Position numbers and translations under genes: made by a program | In this document: positions 29,010 to 37,627 of the stretch, in pieces | Layout of the letters: each line of letters opens with the position of its first letter | Position numbering within the stretch: the stretch's first letter is position 1 | Assembly (NCBI RefSeq): GCF_001038625.1 | Contig: NZ_CP011803.1 | Location: 2,480,001-2,544,000 of the forward strand | Length of the DNA stretch: 64,000 bases | Direction of reading: 5' to 3' | Origin: Clostridium carboxidivorans P7 | Lineage (GTDB): Bacteria > Bacillota > Clostridia > Clostridiales > Clostridiaceae | Notes under the pieces: generated by a model | Told to the model about the DNA's origin: nothing | Databases searched by the model: none | What the model saw: the letters and a program-made list of their open reading frames with translations, nothing else

Positions 29010-29270
29010 CTAATAACCAATTGTCAGCAACCAGATTTGATGAAAAGTATAAATAGCAAAAGATGCTTTAGAAAAATAGCCAAAACTATAATCCAAGTAG
29101 TTAAATTATTAAATACTGAAAATAATAAATCAATTCCAAAGAAAATATTCTTAAAACTTATCATATAAATCATAATCATTCATACAATAAAAAATGTAAC
29201 TGCTAAAATTATTAAAATCAATCGTTTATTTTCTAATAATTTCACAGTCCTATTAGTGCTTAAAATTAGA
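29010..29270 (-). pseudogene. Acyltransferase-3 family remnant
   Basis: Translated minus-strand pieces read ENKRLILIILAVTFFIV, a stop, ISFKNIFFGIDLLFSVFNNL and TTWIIVLAIF, then after a frameshift GYFSKASFAIYTFHQIWLLT followed by a stop at 29010. The last piece is the C-terminal signature of membrane acyltransferases of the acyltransferase-3 type (SxASFxxYxxHQ). The N-terminal active-site region is absent. Several stops and at least one frameshift show long decay. The interval 28843-29009 upstream of the next gene contains nothing further. Confidence 0.5.
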
Positions 29271-29297
29271 TATCATAATACAAATGGGTATTTACTA

Positions 29298-29570
29298 TTT
29301 TTCCTTTTTAAAGATATTAACAATACTTGTTCTTTTAGCTAATGAAACTTTGAGTTTATTGCTTCTATATCCTTTATCTCCTAATATTTTTACTGTGGCA
29401 TTGCTTCAACCAGTTTGAATAACAACTGCTTTATCATCAACATTTTCTTTCACTAGTTACAATAAATCATATCCTTATTATAATTTCTTTTGTTAATTTA
29501 ATTATAATTCAGATGATATTAATTTTTGTTATGTTTTTTTATAAAATATTAACTGACACAATGCATTAAT
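29298..29570 (-). mobile_element. IS982-family remnant, copy 3
   Basis: The left-end sequence (TCCTTATTATAATTTCTTTTG, TAAAATATTAACTGACACAA) matches copies 1 and 2. It is joined directly to a downstream transposase piece that reads VKILGDKGYRSNKLKVSLAK, the second acidic DDE region (A/G-D-K-G-Y) of IS982 enzymes. The N-terminal half has been deleted and stops are present. The following 304 bases (29571-29874) show no feature I can support. Confidence 0.6.
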
Positions 29571-29874
29571 TTAATATGTATATCTGTTGATGATAGTATG
29601 CTAAAACTATTAATATAGTTTTAGAAATTTTATGTTATTTGCGCTTATGCTATAATATAAATATTAAATCACTTACTATACTTCCATAAATTTTAGGTAA
29701 ATGTAAATTAGAAAACAAATGTTCTATAAGCTTAAAGAAACTTCCCAATAAAAACTTACATCAACTAAAACTAGATTTCTATTAAAAGAAAAATCAACTA
29801 AAAAAATCGCAATATTTTATAATCATGTAAATTTACATTATAAATGATATAAATTCTATTACCTTAATTAATAT

Positions 29875-30576
29875 TTATACATAAGTATCTATTGATTTTT
29901 CCATTTCATCTTTTCTATTAGTTTTATCATTGTCTTGAGTATCTTGTTTATTTGATACATCTGAATGGTTATGTTTGCTACCTGTTTGCTTAATGTTATC
30001 ATTTATTTGGGCAGTTTCTTTATTTATTATTGTTTCTATAGAATTGGCACGACCTTCATCACTTGCAGCTTCATTTAGTTTCTTTTTTATAATAAAGGCA
30101 GCATTTCCAAGTTTATCTCTATCTTTATCTAGTTTAGCCTCTTCAGTTATAATATTAGCCGAATTTTTGCTTGATTTCATGATTATATTTAATCTTTGAA
30201 TATTGTTACAGTTGTTACAGTTTTCTAATATCAATTGATCTTTATTTTTAGTTTCTGAGCTGTTGTTATTATTCGAAGATGTAGATTTTTTGTTAGTATT
30301 TCGATTGGTATTTTTTTCAATTTTTTTCATCTGTATTTGCTGAATATTTGAATCAATTTGTTCTATTTGCTGTTTTAGTTGCTCAGTTAATTCATCTTTA
30401 TCTTTTTGCGACGCCTTCCCACTGTTTATTTCTCCAATTTGCTTTTCAATTTGAGATTTTTGTCCCTGAAGAGTCTTTATTTCTGCATCTAGTGCATCTG
30501 TATTATTCGAATTACTTGCCTTTGAATTTACATTATTATAATAATAAGTTGAGTTAGGTGAAACTGAATTTACCAT
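29875..30576 (-). CDS. FlxA-like coiled-coil protein
   Basis: A 233-residue, highly charged protein without signal peptide or membrane segment. Residues about 28-85 form a heptad-rich coiled coil (LDAEIKTLQGQKSQIEKQIG, LTEQLKQQIEQIDSNIQQIQ) of the FlxA-like type. A low-complexity Asn/Ser/Thr stretch (about 90-110) follows, then a second helical segment (about 125-180) and a polar tail. FlxA-like proteins are linked to flagellar or sigma-28 regulons in E. coli, but their role is unknown. AGGAGGT precedes the ATG. No flagellar genes are in the window. Confidence 0.65.
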   Translation of the reverse strand: MVNSVSPNSTYYYNNVNSKASNSNNTDALDAEIKTLQGQKSQIEKQIGEINSGKASQKDKDELTEQLKQQIEQIDSNIQQIQMKKIEKNTNRNTNKKSTSSNNNNSSETKNKDQLILENCNNCNNIQRLNIIMKSSKNSANIITEEAKLDKDRDKLGNAAFIIKKKLNEAASDEGRANSIETIINKETAQINDNIKQTGSKHNHSDVSNKQDTQDNDKTNRKDEMEKSIDTYV

Positions 30577-31050
30577 TTTATATTGTACCTCCTAATACAT
30601 TCATATCCAAAAATAATAATGCAAAAGTATTTTTATATTACTTTTGGAATAAATTTTCTTGCTTTATATTATCGTATTTTATTGGCAAGATATTACCCTA
30701 AAATATAAAATGTGGATAAAATTTAAAGTTCCAAAGCCTAATATGATAATTCAATCTCTAGTCCATATATCTCTAGCATTCTATACAATAAAATTTTCAC
30801 AACATACGTTAAAGCATTAGCAAACTATATTAATAATTTTTCCTAGATTAGGAGACACATTATTACTTTTACAATCTTTTAATATTTTATCTTCAGTAAT
30901 TTTTTAGACTTTGCTACAAACTTACTTATTCTTAAATTGTTATAATCCAATTTTTACACATTTTAGCAAACTCCATATTACAAAATATTAAATTCTAAAA
31001 AAGCAAAAAGTTTATTATAAAACCATTTGTTGAAATTAAGGAGTGAAGCT
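30577..31050. other. Gene-free AT-rich interval
   Basis: This 474-base stretch contains stops in all frames and no riboswitch or tRNA pattern that I can recognise. It separates the coiled-coil gene from IS982 copy 2 and looks like decayed sequence. Confidence 0.5.
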
Positions 31051-31606
31051 TTAGATCAAAATAAGTTTCTTTTTTAAATCAAAATAATTATATCTTGATA
31101 TATATTTAAACATCTTGCCAAAATAAGATAGATCAAATTTGTATACAAGTACAGGCATACTATCAATTATTCTCATATCATCATTTTTAAATATTGGAAG
31201 ATTAGATAAACATTTTTGAATTTCTAAAATAACTTTCTATAGATTTTTTCTTGTTATATTATTAATCTAAGTAAATAAGTCACCATGCTTTTCCAAAGGC
31301 TATTGTAGCAGCTTCACTCACAATACTAATTGTTATAATTTCTGAATTTGAAAGTTTGAAATCAAAAATGTTTCTCCTGTTTTTTATAGAATCAAATATT
31401 CTTTCATTGTAAATATCATCTATCAAAACAAAATCAACTCTAAAAAAGTCTTTTTAATTATCAATTTTTTCTGTATTATAATAAGCAATTTCTAACATAA
31501 TTAATCATCTCCTTATTATAATTTCTTTTGGTAATTTAATCATAATCCAGATGATTGATTTTTATTATGTTTATTCTTATAAAATATTAACTAGCACAAT
31601 GCGTTA
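31051..31606 (-). mobile_element. IS982-family remnant, copy 2
   Basis: The frame opens at an ATG at 31498 as MLEIAYYNTEK, parallel to copy 1, and is then broken by stops. Further on it reads LPIFKNDDMRIIDSMPVLVY, in which I-D-S-x-P-V is the first catalytic Asp region of IS982 transposases, and ends at 31051 (FDLKKKLILI). The left end at about 31510-31606 shares CTCCTTATTATAATTTCTTT and AACTAGCACAATGCGTTAAT with copies 1 and 3. It is inactive. Confidence 0.65.
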
Positions 31607-31642
31607 ATACACTCATTTTGCTTATTTCATATTATTGTGATA

Positions 31643-31671
31643 TTGACAAAATGTACTGACCAGTTTATTAT
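31643..31671 (+). promoter_or_regulatory. Promoter of the TetR gene with operator in the spacer
   Basis: A consensus -35 TTGACA (31643-31648) and -10 TATTAT (31666-31671) are 17 bases apart. The spacer contains ACTGACCAGT, an interrupted palindrome. A related box, ACCAACTGGT followed by CTAT, overlaps the promoter of the nitroreductase gene at 32338-32356. Both share ACTGGTC on one strand, so one repressor probably binds both. Confidence 0.65.
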
Positions 31672-31704
31672 GAAATAAATATATCAATGAAAGGACTAAT
31701 TGCA

Positions 31705-32265
31705 ATGAACTTGACAAAAGGAGAACAAACAAAACAAAATCTAATAGAAACAGCTGCTAAACTCTTTTTAAAAAAGGGGTATTCCAATACAGGAATAAAT
31801 GACATATTACAAGAAGCAAAAATCTCAAAGGGGTCCTTTTACTTTTATTTTTCTAGTAAAAAGGAACTTGGATTTGAAGTAGCAAATTATTATGGAGAGA
31901 TAGTATTACATAATTGGCTGGAACCTCTTTCAAATAACCCCTGGGATGTATTTATAAATAAGATGGTATCCTTTATAAAAAGAACTGATAAAGCAGGCAA
32001 GTACTTCGGATGCCCAATAGCTACATTAGGTTTAGATATAGTATTTGTTGATAATGACCTTTCAAATGTATATGCAAATGGAATTAAGAAATTAATTGAT
32101 ATTTTTTCCAACTCTCTGCAAATATCTGGCTTAACAAAAGATAATGCAGATATAGTTGCCAGAAAAGCTTTTGCTCTTTACGAGGGTCATACACTTTATT
32201 ATAGAATAAGTAAAGATAAAAGTGCATTTGATTATATGCTTAAAGACTTATTATCATTAGTATAA
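31705..32265 (+). CDS. TetR/AcrR family transcriptional regulator
   Basis: A 186-residue regulator. The N-terminal HTH is LIETAAKLFLKKGYSNTGIN followed by DILQEAKISKGSFYFYFSSK (residues about 10-50), the classic TetR fold. The C-terminal ligand domain contains YFGCPIATLGLDIVF, resembling the LmrA/YxaF-like subgroup. I place the start at the ATG at 31705, with AAAGGA nine bases upstream, rather than at 31687. It reads toward the nitroreductase gene 137 bases downstream, and matching operator-like boxes lie in both promoters, suggesting autoregulation and control of that gene. Confidence 0.85.
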   Translation: MNLTKGEQTKQNLIETAAKLFLKKGYSNTGINDILQEAKISKGSFYFYFSSKKELGFEVANYYGEIVLHNWLEPLSNNPWDVFINKMVSFIKRTDKAGKYFGCPIATLGLDIVFVDNDLSNVYANGIKKLIDIFSNSLQISGLTKDNADIVARKAFALYEGHTLYYRISKDKSAFDYMLKDLLSLV

Positions 32266-32327
32266 TCTAAATTTATATTTACTTTCATTAAATTGTTTTT
32301 GTTAATATTGAAGCTTAAGAAATTTTT

Positions 32328-32357
32328 TTGCTTTTAATAAACCAACTGGTCTATTAT
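32328..32357 (+). promoter_or_regulatory. Promoter and operator of the nitroreductase gene
   Basis: TTGCTT (32328-32333) and TATTAT (32352-32357) form a promoter with an 18-base spacer. The spacer holds AAACCAACTGGTCTAT, whose complement ATAGACCAGTTGGTTT closely fits the known LmrA/YxaF-type box (ATAGACCRGTYNGTCTAT) of Bacillus. The TetR gene immediately upstream is the likely binder. Confidence 0.6.
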
Positions 32358-32402
32358 GTAAAAAATTAACTTATAATATCAAATAATGAGGAGTGTAAAA
32401 TT

Positions 32403-33209
32403 ATGAGTTTAATAACATTAAATAAAGAAAAATGTATAAAATGTGGAGCATGCGTAATGGAATGTCCTATAAGCATTTTAAGAATGGGAGAAAATGGTCC
32501 TGAGGAAATTTATGAAGACAGATGTATGAGCTGCGGCCATTGCGTAGCTGTTTGCCCTAAAGAAGCTATTGATAATAAAAAATCTCCACTATCAATGCAA
32601 GTGAATGCAAAAAATTTAACTAGATTAAATGCAGAGGAAGCAGAAAATTTTATAAGATCTCGAAGGTCTATTCGCTCATTTAAAGAAACAAAAGTTCCTA
32701 GAGAAAAGTTGATAAAGCTTACTGATATTGCTCATTTTGCACCAACTGCCAGTAATCTTCAAGGTATATCTTATATGATAATTGATGATAATGAAGTAAT
32801 AAAATTAGCAGCTGAAGCCTCAATGAACTGGTTACAAAATCATCCTTTATATAAGAGAGCTTTTTTCGGAATGATTAAAACATATAAAGAAACTGGTATA
32901 AACAATATTTTAAGAAATGCGCCTAGCATTATTTTAGCTATGTCAAATAAAAGATTTAGATTGGGAAGAGAAAATACCATTCTATCATTATCATATCTTG
33001 AACTATTTGCACCTTCACTTGGTCTTGGATCCTGTTGGGCTGGTGTATTCGAGCGATGTGCATTAGATGAGAGTTCACCAATACCTGAAATATTTAAGGT
33101 ACCTGAAGGCAAAAAAATAACAGGAGTTGTTATGGTGGGATATCCTAGATATAAGTTTAATAGATTAACAGATAGAAACCCATTAGATGTTGCTTTTTAT
33201 GAAAAGTAA
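32403..33209 (+). CDS. Nitroreductase with N-terminal 2x[4Fe-4S] ferredoxin domain
   Basis: A 268-residue fusion. Residues 1-60 carry two cluster motifs, CIKCGACVMECP and CMSCGHCVAVCP. The rest is a flavin-binding nitroreductase domain with SRRSIRSFKETKVPREKL, FAPTASNLQ and LGLGSCWAGVF. Such anaerobe enzymes use reduced ferredoxin to reduce nitro compounds, quinones or unknown physiological substrates on FMN. GAGG precedes the ATG. The promoter carries a TetR-type box matching that of the upstream regulator, so it is probably induced by a compound that the TetR protein senses. Confidence 0.88.
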   Translation: MSLITLNKEKCIKCGACVMECPISILRMGENGPEEIYEDRCMSCGHCVAVCPKEAIDNKKSPLSMQVNAKNLTRLNAEEAENFIRSRRSIRSFKETKVPREKLIKLTDIAHFAPTASNLQGISYMIIDDNEVIKLAAEASMNWLQNHPLYKRAFFGMIKTYKETGINNILRNAPSIILAMSNKRFRLGRENTILSLSYLELFAPSLGLGSCWAGVFERCALDESSPIPEIFKVPEGKKITGVVMVGYPRYKFNRLTDRNPLDVAFYEK

Positions 33210-33232
33210 CAAATGACGCAACTGAAATTTTA

Positions 33233-33349
33233 ATGTGCATCTTTTGCTTTAGTGGTAAAACTGATATTGAAGAATACTTAGAATATGGCAAACAACTTTT
33301 AGAAAGATATGCTAATGGAAAAGATATTAAAATGAAAATAATTGAATAG
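33233..33349 (+). other. Short open frame, possible gene remnant
   Basis: A 38-codon frame, MCIFCFSGKTDIEEYLEYGK followed by QLLERYANGKDIKMKIIE, starts 23 bases after the nitroreductase stop. I do not recognise it with confidence. The helical, YGKxLLERY-like tail looks like the C-terminus of a flavodoxin-type oxidoreductase, so it may be the end of a deleted gene rather than a functional small protein. Confidence 0.3.
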
Positions 33350-33369
33350 AATTTTAATATGTACAAACT

Positions 33370-33421
33370 AGGAACTGCTGCATTAAGAGTAAATAACAAA
33401 ATATTTAATGCAGCAGTTCCT
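33370..33421. terminator. Strong bidirectional hairpin between convergent genes
   Basis: AGGAACTGCTGCATTAA and its exact complement TTAATGCAGCAGTTCCT form a perfect 17-bp stem around an 18-base loop. It lies between the nitroreductase gene (plus) and the cell-wall protein gene (minus) and probably ends both transcripts. Confidence 0.7.
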
Positions 33422-33461
33422 ACAGTATTAAATCAATTTTATTAACACATATATACTGGAA

Positions 33462-35012
33462 TTACTTATTTTTAATGATATTATCTAATGAAAATGCACT
33501 ATTCAAAATAGAAGATGGAACTGCGCCTTCCCCGCCAAGTACATTAAACTTACTTACTAAAGAAGTTTTATTTTTCATGTAATTATTCACTAGAGTTGAA
33601 GAATCATTGCTAACTAAAATAATTGGTGAAGCACTTCTAGCTGCAATGGCTGTACCAGCTAATGCATCAGGGAAGTTTTCTCCACTTGATATAAAAACAG
33701 TACTCCAATCTGCATATTTACCAAATTCGCTTATTACAGCTTGATTTCTCCCGTATTTTGTTGAACCCAATATTCTGTAAACATTAGGAAACTGATTTCC
33801 AACATTATCACTTACTATTTCAGAGCCTCCAACTATATATGTCTTTTTTATATTTTTATTTGTCAAATAAGTTTTAATGCTATCTGGAATGTTATCTTTA
33901 GGTACAAGCAATATTGGCATTCCTTTATTTGCTGCAAAAGGTGCAATTGATAAACCATCTGAGTAATCATCGCCAGTTACCACAGCTAATTCTGTTGGTG
34001 TTCCTAGCTGTTCTGCTATCTTTACTGAGGTTTCATATCTATCTTTGCCTTGAAGCCTTACATAGCTTATTCCTATTTTACTCAATTCATTCTCAATATT
34101 TGAGGATATAACTCCTGTGCCTCCAACAATATATACACTCTCCACCTTCAGTCTTTTTAACTCTGAAACTGTTGCCTCAGTCATTTTATCCTTGTCTGTA
34201 AGTAAAATAGGCGCATTATATTTCTTAGCTAAAGGTGCAGCACTAAGTGCATCAGGAAAACTGTTACCCGAAGCTAAAACAGCATATTTAGATTGGTCAC
34301 TGCATGCATATTTACTAATCTCAACTGCAGTGCTGTAACGATCATTACCTGCTAGTCTATTTAATACAGCCTTTTCATTAGGTTTATCTGTCATATACCC
34401 TTCATATAATTTCATATATGCCACAATATTATCTATTGCTTCTTGTTTCATATCTTTTGCAAGTGTTTTATCATTTAAAACGTTTTCTGTATTGAACCAA
34501 ATCATTCCCCAACTTCCATTATCCAGAACAGCTTGTCCTTTTAAAACACTTCTAATTATTGCAATTGTGAAACTAGTATTATTTTTTTCATAAGCTTTAT
34601 CCATTAATGTCAATGCCTTGTCAACATGAAAATAATCATCTAGAGCCATCATATAGCTTATGCAAAAAGTTTCATCTCCGGATAATGAGTCTATATCCAA
34701 TTTGTCCATATCCTTTGAATACACTAACTTAACATAACTTTCTGCATTGCTTTTACCCTCAATTTTCCATCCCAATGCATTAATAACTGCTGCTTTAACG
34801 TCAATAGGATTTTTACTTGAGTGCAAATAATCAGCTATTTGTTGATCTATAACTCCTTTTTCTGAAGCTGTTTTTACAATATTGACATCAGTATAAGCCT
34901 TATAAAAGTCAGTAGATGTTACTGGTGAATCCGCAAATACAGTAGTTGGACCCATTAAAAAAAATATTGCTCCCATGACAAATAGACTAAAAATATACTT
35001 TTTAATACGCAT
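33462..35012 (-). CDS. Secreted protein with three cell-wall-binding CWB2 repeats
   Basis: A 516-residue exported protein. Residues 1-28 are a signal peptide (Lys-rich start, hydrophobic FSLFVMGAIFFLMG, cleavage near VFA). Residues about 30-215 are a helical domain of unknown function. Residues about 218-510 are three CWB2 repeats, recognisable by RLAGNDRYSTAVEIS, LQGKDRYETSVKIAEQ and a degenerate ILGSTKYGRNQAV, each followed by A(L/V)xSGxxFPDAL-like and VYIVGG-like strands. CWB2 triplets anchor clostridial surface proteins to cell-wall polymers. The N-terminal domain presumably carries the activity. AGAGGGGG precedes the ATG. Confidence 0.88.
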   Translation of the reverse strand: MRIKKYIFSLFVMGAIFFLMGPTTVFADSPVTSTDFYKAYTDVNIVKTASEKGVIDQQIADYLHSSKNPIDVKAAVINALGWKIEGKSNAESYVKLVYSKDMDKLDIDSLSGDETFCISYMMALDDYFHVDKALTLMDKAYEKNNTSFTIAIIRSVLKGQAVLDNGSWGMIWFNTENVLNDKTLAKDMKQEAIDNIVAYMKLYEGYMTDKPNEKAVLNRLAGNDRYSTAVEISKYACSDQSKYAVLASGNSFPDALSAAPLAKKYNAPILLTDKDKMTEATVSELKRLKVESVYIVGGTGVISSNIENELSKIGISYVRLQGKDRYETSVKIAEQLGTPTELAVVTGDDYSDGLSIAPFAANKGMPILLVPKDNIPDSIKTYLTNKNIKKTYIVGGSEIVSDNVGNQFPNVYRILGSTKYGRNQAVISEFGKYADWSTVFISSGENFPDALAGTAIAARSASPIILVSNDSSTLVNNYMKNKTSLVSKFNVLGGEGAVPSSILNSAFSLDNIIKNK

Positions 35013-35182
35013 TTATTTCCCCCTCTTTATACCTATTTTACATATATTATACATTGCAAATAGTAATACTACAATCTTTTTTTAATTAAAAAAGTTAGTG
35101 ATTCCAATGGTATCCAAATCATCCATAAATGATCACAGATATTAGAAATTTATGGGTACCCCCCCTAAAAATATTAATAGCT

Positions 35183-35205
35183 TACGTATGATAAATACGT
35201 ATGAT
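35183..35205 (+). repeat. Direct repeat with TACGTA palindromes upstream of the PG-binding gene
   Basis: TACGTATGAT occurs twice, separated by AAA (35183-35192 and 35196-35205). Each unit contains the palindrome TACGTA. A looser stem-loop (CCATAAAT/ATTTATGG) precedes it at about 35123-35150. The position, 117 bases before the secreted-protein start, fits an operator; the binder is unknown. Confidence 0.45.
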
Positions 35206-35321
35206 TAAAATTCCATTTTATTTTTTAATTCATTTATAAAGTGAACCTTTTACCCAACTGACGGAATAAATCATCAAATAAAAAATATATCAGTCATAAT
35301 GTGTTAGGAGAGATTAAATTT

Positions 35322-36230
35322 ATGAAAAATACAAAACATCTATTGATAGTAGCATCAATGGCAGCTGGAATAACTTTAGCAGGGGAATCTGTACATGCTC
35401 AGCAATTAACAACTACTAAAATATCCAAGATAACTACATATAACTATGCTGAATGCTCTACAGTAACTATTAAATTAAACAATAAAAGCGATATTGTTAA
35501 ACATATACAAGTCACTTTAAATTTATATTTCGGATCTGGACTTGCAGAAGATGGAGTATATGGAAACTTTACAGAAGATGCTGTTAAAAGTGTACAGAAA
35601 AAATTAGGCATAAATGTTGATGGCATCTTTGGACCTAAAACGGCTAAAGCCTTACTAAAGTATGTTAATAACACTTCTATTGACGACAAAAATGGGTTTA
35701 CTCCAGTGTCTGTTAATATTCAAAAGCAACTTATAGATTTAGGTTATAAAATAAATGCAAATGGGAATTTATCTAGTTATGATACAATGCTAGCTATAAG
35801 ACAGTTTCAAAAAACAAATAATTTATCTGTAACTGGAAAAGTGGATATTAATCTATTAAATAAACTTAATAAACAATATAACATAAAACCTGATGAAACA
35901 GAAAAGTTCAAATCTGATACTGATTATTATATATCAGTAAACTCTTCTGATAATTTATGTAGAATTTATCAAAAAATAAGTGGTAAATGGAAGGAAATTA
36001 AATGTTTTGATATTCTTTCAGGAAAGGTTGTTACGGGGGATTATGTATCCGGGCTCCGAGGTGAAGAAATAAAATTTAACATAGTATCAATGAAGAATTT
36101 TACTCAAATAGATGGTCTACATGTTTTTTATTCATCCGAAAAGGACTCAGGATTTGGTTTAAGAATTTCTGACGAAAGTGCTAAATTTTTAAGTAATATA
36201 CCATATAAAACGGCTATTAAAGTATTTTAA
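35322..36230 (+). CDS. Secreted protein with two peptidoglycan-binding domains
   Basis: A 302-residue exported protein. A signal peptide ends near ESVHA (residues 1-26). Residues about 42-105 are a PG_binding_1 domain (VKHIQVTLNLYFGSGLAEDG and VYGNFTEDAVKSVQKKLGIN, then VDGIFGPKTAKALL). Residues about 118-185 are a second, more divergent one (IQKQLIDLGYKINANGNLSS, AIRQFQKTNNLSVTGKVD). The C-terminal about 100 residues are unrecognised and may be a catalytic or recognition domain. I start at the ATG at 35322, which has TTAGGAGAG upstream, rather than the GTG at 35301 that overlaps that site. It probably binds the cell wall. Confidence 0.83.
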   Translation: MKNTKHLLIVASMAAGITLAGESVHAQQLTTTKISKITTYNYAECSTVTIKLNNKSDIVKHIQVTLNLYFGSGLAEDGVYGNFTEDAVKSVQKKLGINVDGIFGPKTAKALLKYVNNTSIDDKNGFTPVSVNIQKQLIDLGYKINANGNLSSYDTMLAIRQFQKTNNLSVTGKVDINLLNKLNKQYNIKPDETEKFKSDTDYYISVNSSDNLCRIYQKISGKWKEIKCFDILSGKVVTGDYVSGLRGEEIKFNIVSMKNFTQIDGLHVFYSSEKDSGFGLRISDESAKFLSNIPYKTAIKVF

Positions 36231-36262
36231 AACTTATAGTTTTCATTGCAACTTCTGAGCAT

Positions 36263-36615
36263 ATCAAGTGATTCTTAGACTCAGATGGAGTTTACTTATA
36301 GGGAATACCTCTTACCTGAGCAAAAGCTCGTAAAATGCCATTTAGGCATTTTACCCATCTGAATCTTAGAAGAACTTATCCAGGGGCGTGTCAGCCGTTA
36401 TGCACAGCATAAGAACTCTAAATCGCCGAAGCTCAAGAGTTCTAATATCTCCCACCTTAAGAAAAGCAGATATCCCAAATCTATGATTTGGAGATAGTCG
36501 CTTTCACAGAGTGTGATGGGAGTGTTACGGATGGTAGCCATCGGATAAATGATTTTTTGGCAAACTGAAGAGCAGAAATAAACTGCTCTTGAAGTTGCAC
36601 AATATATTACTAAGT
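36263..36615 (-). mobile_element. IS200/IS605-type right end with structured noncoding (omega-RNA-like) region
   Basis: Read on the minus strand, this GC-richer noncoding stretch folds into several stems: GATGGCTACCATC, AGAACTCT..AGAGTTCT around GAGCTTCGGCGATT, and a long stem pairing CTTCTAAGATTCAGATGG with CCATCTGAGTCTAAGAATC. It ends CACTTGAT. The terminal 25 bases recur exactly at 928-952, and the neighbouring bases are similar, as for a mobile element end. IS200/IS605 and related TnpB or IscB elements carry such imperfect-palindrome ends and a guide RNA scaffold there. No tnpA, tnpB or iscB frame remains. Alternatives are a group I intron/IStron remnant or another structured RNA class. 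Confidence 0.5.
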
Positions 36616-36676
36616 CATTAACTTGTCTCCTAATTTCAGTAGTTATGTGTAACTTAAAATCTTAGTCTTTGTACCA

Positions 36677-37582
36677 CTATAATGACAATTCAGATTTAAA
36701 TGCTATTACTGCATTTCCAGAAACTTTAACTTCTATAGGCTCCATATTTTCTATTCTCACCTCAACTTCAATAACACCTGCTCTTTTTATTGCTTCACCC
36801 TGTAAAGCCTTGAATTTAAATGAAGAATTGTTATGGTGAACAAGATTATGATGAATAAGGTATGCTCCAAGAGGACCATTTGCATTACCAGTTACAGGGT
36901 CTTCATTAATACCTATTGCAGGAGCAAACATTCTGCCATGTACCAAAATATCACTATCTTCTTCATTAACTGTAAAAACATAATATCCATTACACTTAAT
37001 GCTCGCACTTAATTTAGAAAGTGCAGTATAATCTGGCTGCAGTTCATTTAAAGTTTCGATACTCTTTATACCCACCATAACCTTAGAATGGCCTGTTGAA
37101 ACAATCTGGATTTTATAGTTTTCCAGTAAATCACTGTTTTTCACATTAAGCGCTTTTAAGAGTTCTTCTTTATTTATACCATCAATAATATCGCTAAATT
37201 CAATTTTCCCCTGTGTCATGACAATTTTATAATCCTGATTTTCCTTTATTATATCAACAGGCAAAATTCCAGCTCCTGTTTTATGATAAACCCTTGAAGT
37301 ATCAAGATTATTTTCAATAGCACGTGCATAATGAGCAGCAATAGTAGCATGTCCACAAATTGGAACTTCATTTGTTGGAGTAAAAAATCGCACATGAACA
37401 TCGTATTCATCATCATTATTTGAAGAAAATATAAAGGCTGTCTCTGAATTGTTAAGTTCCCTAGCTATTTTCTGCATTTCACAGTCAGTTAATCCATCTG
37501 CATTTGTTATTACCCCTGCTGGGTTTCCTGTAAATTTTTCCTTTGCAAATGAATCAATTTGATATAAATTGTATTCTTTCAT
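36677..37582 (-). CDS. PhzF family isomerase
   Basis: A 301-residue member of the PhzF (diaminopimelate-epimerase fold) family. The first domain begins YQIDSFAKEKFTGNPAGVIT and contains the catalytic Glu in NNSETAFIF, then FFTPTNEVPICGHATIAAHY. The second domain has GRMFAPAIGINEDPVTGNAN followed by GPLGAYL. PhzF proteins catalyse proton shifts on small acids; only some act in phenazine synthesis, and no other phenazine gene is present, so the substrate is unknown. TTAGGAGG precedes the ATG. It is a single cytoplasmic gene between two repeat elements. Confidence 0.9.
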   Translation of the reverse strand: MKEYNLYQIDSFAKEKFTGNPAGVITNADGLTDCEMQKIARELNNSETAFIFSSNNDDEYDVHVRFFTPTNEVPICGHATIAAHYARAIENNLDTSRVYHKTGAGILPVDIIKENQDYKIVMTQGKIEFSDIIDGINKEELLKALNVKNSDLLENYKIQIVSTGHSKVMVGIKSIETLNELQPDYTALSKLSASIKCNGYYVFTVNEEDSDILVHGRMFAPAIGINEDPVTGNANGPLGAYLIHHNLVHHNNSSFKFKALQGEAIKRAGVIEVEVRIENMEPIEVKVSGNAVIAFKSELSL

Positions 37583-37627
37583 TGTCTTTGCCTCCTAATA
37601 TATATCAACTTTCACAGTTTAAAAATA

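Noticed and set aside
36400..36560. A 47-codon minus-strand frame beginning MATIRNTPITLCESDYLQII
   Set aside because: It runs through the stems of the structured IS-end region, has no ribosome binding site, and is better explained as noncoding RNA sequence.
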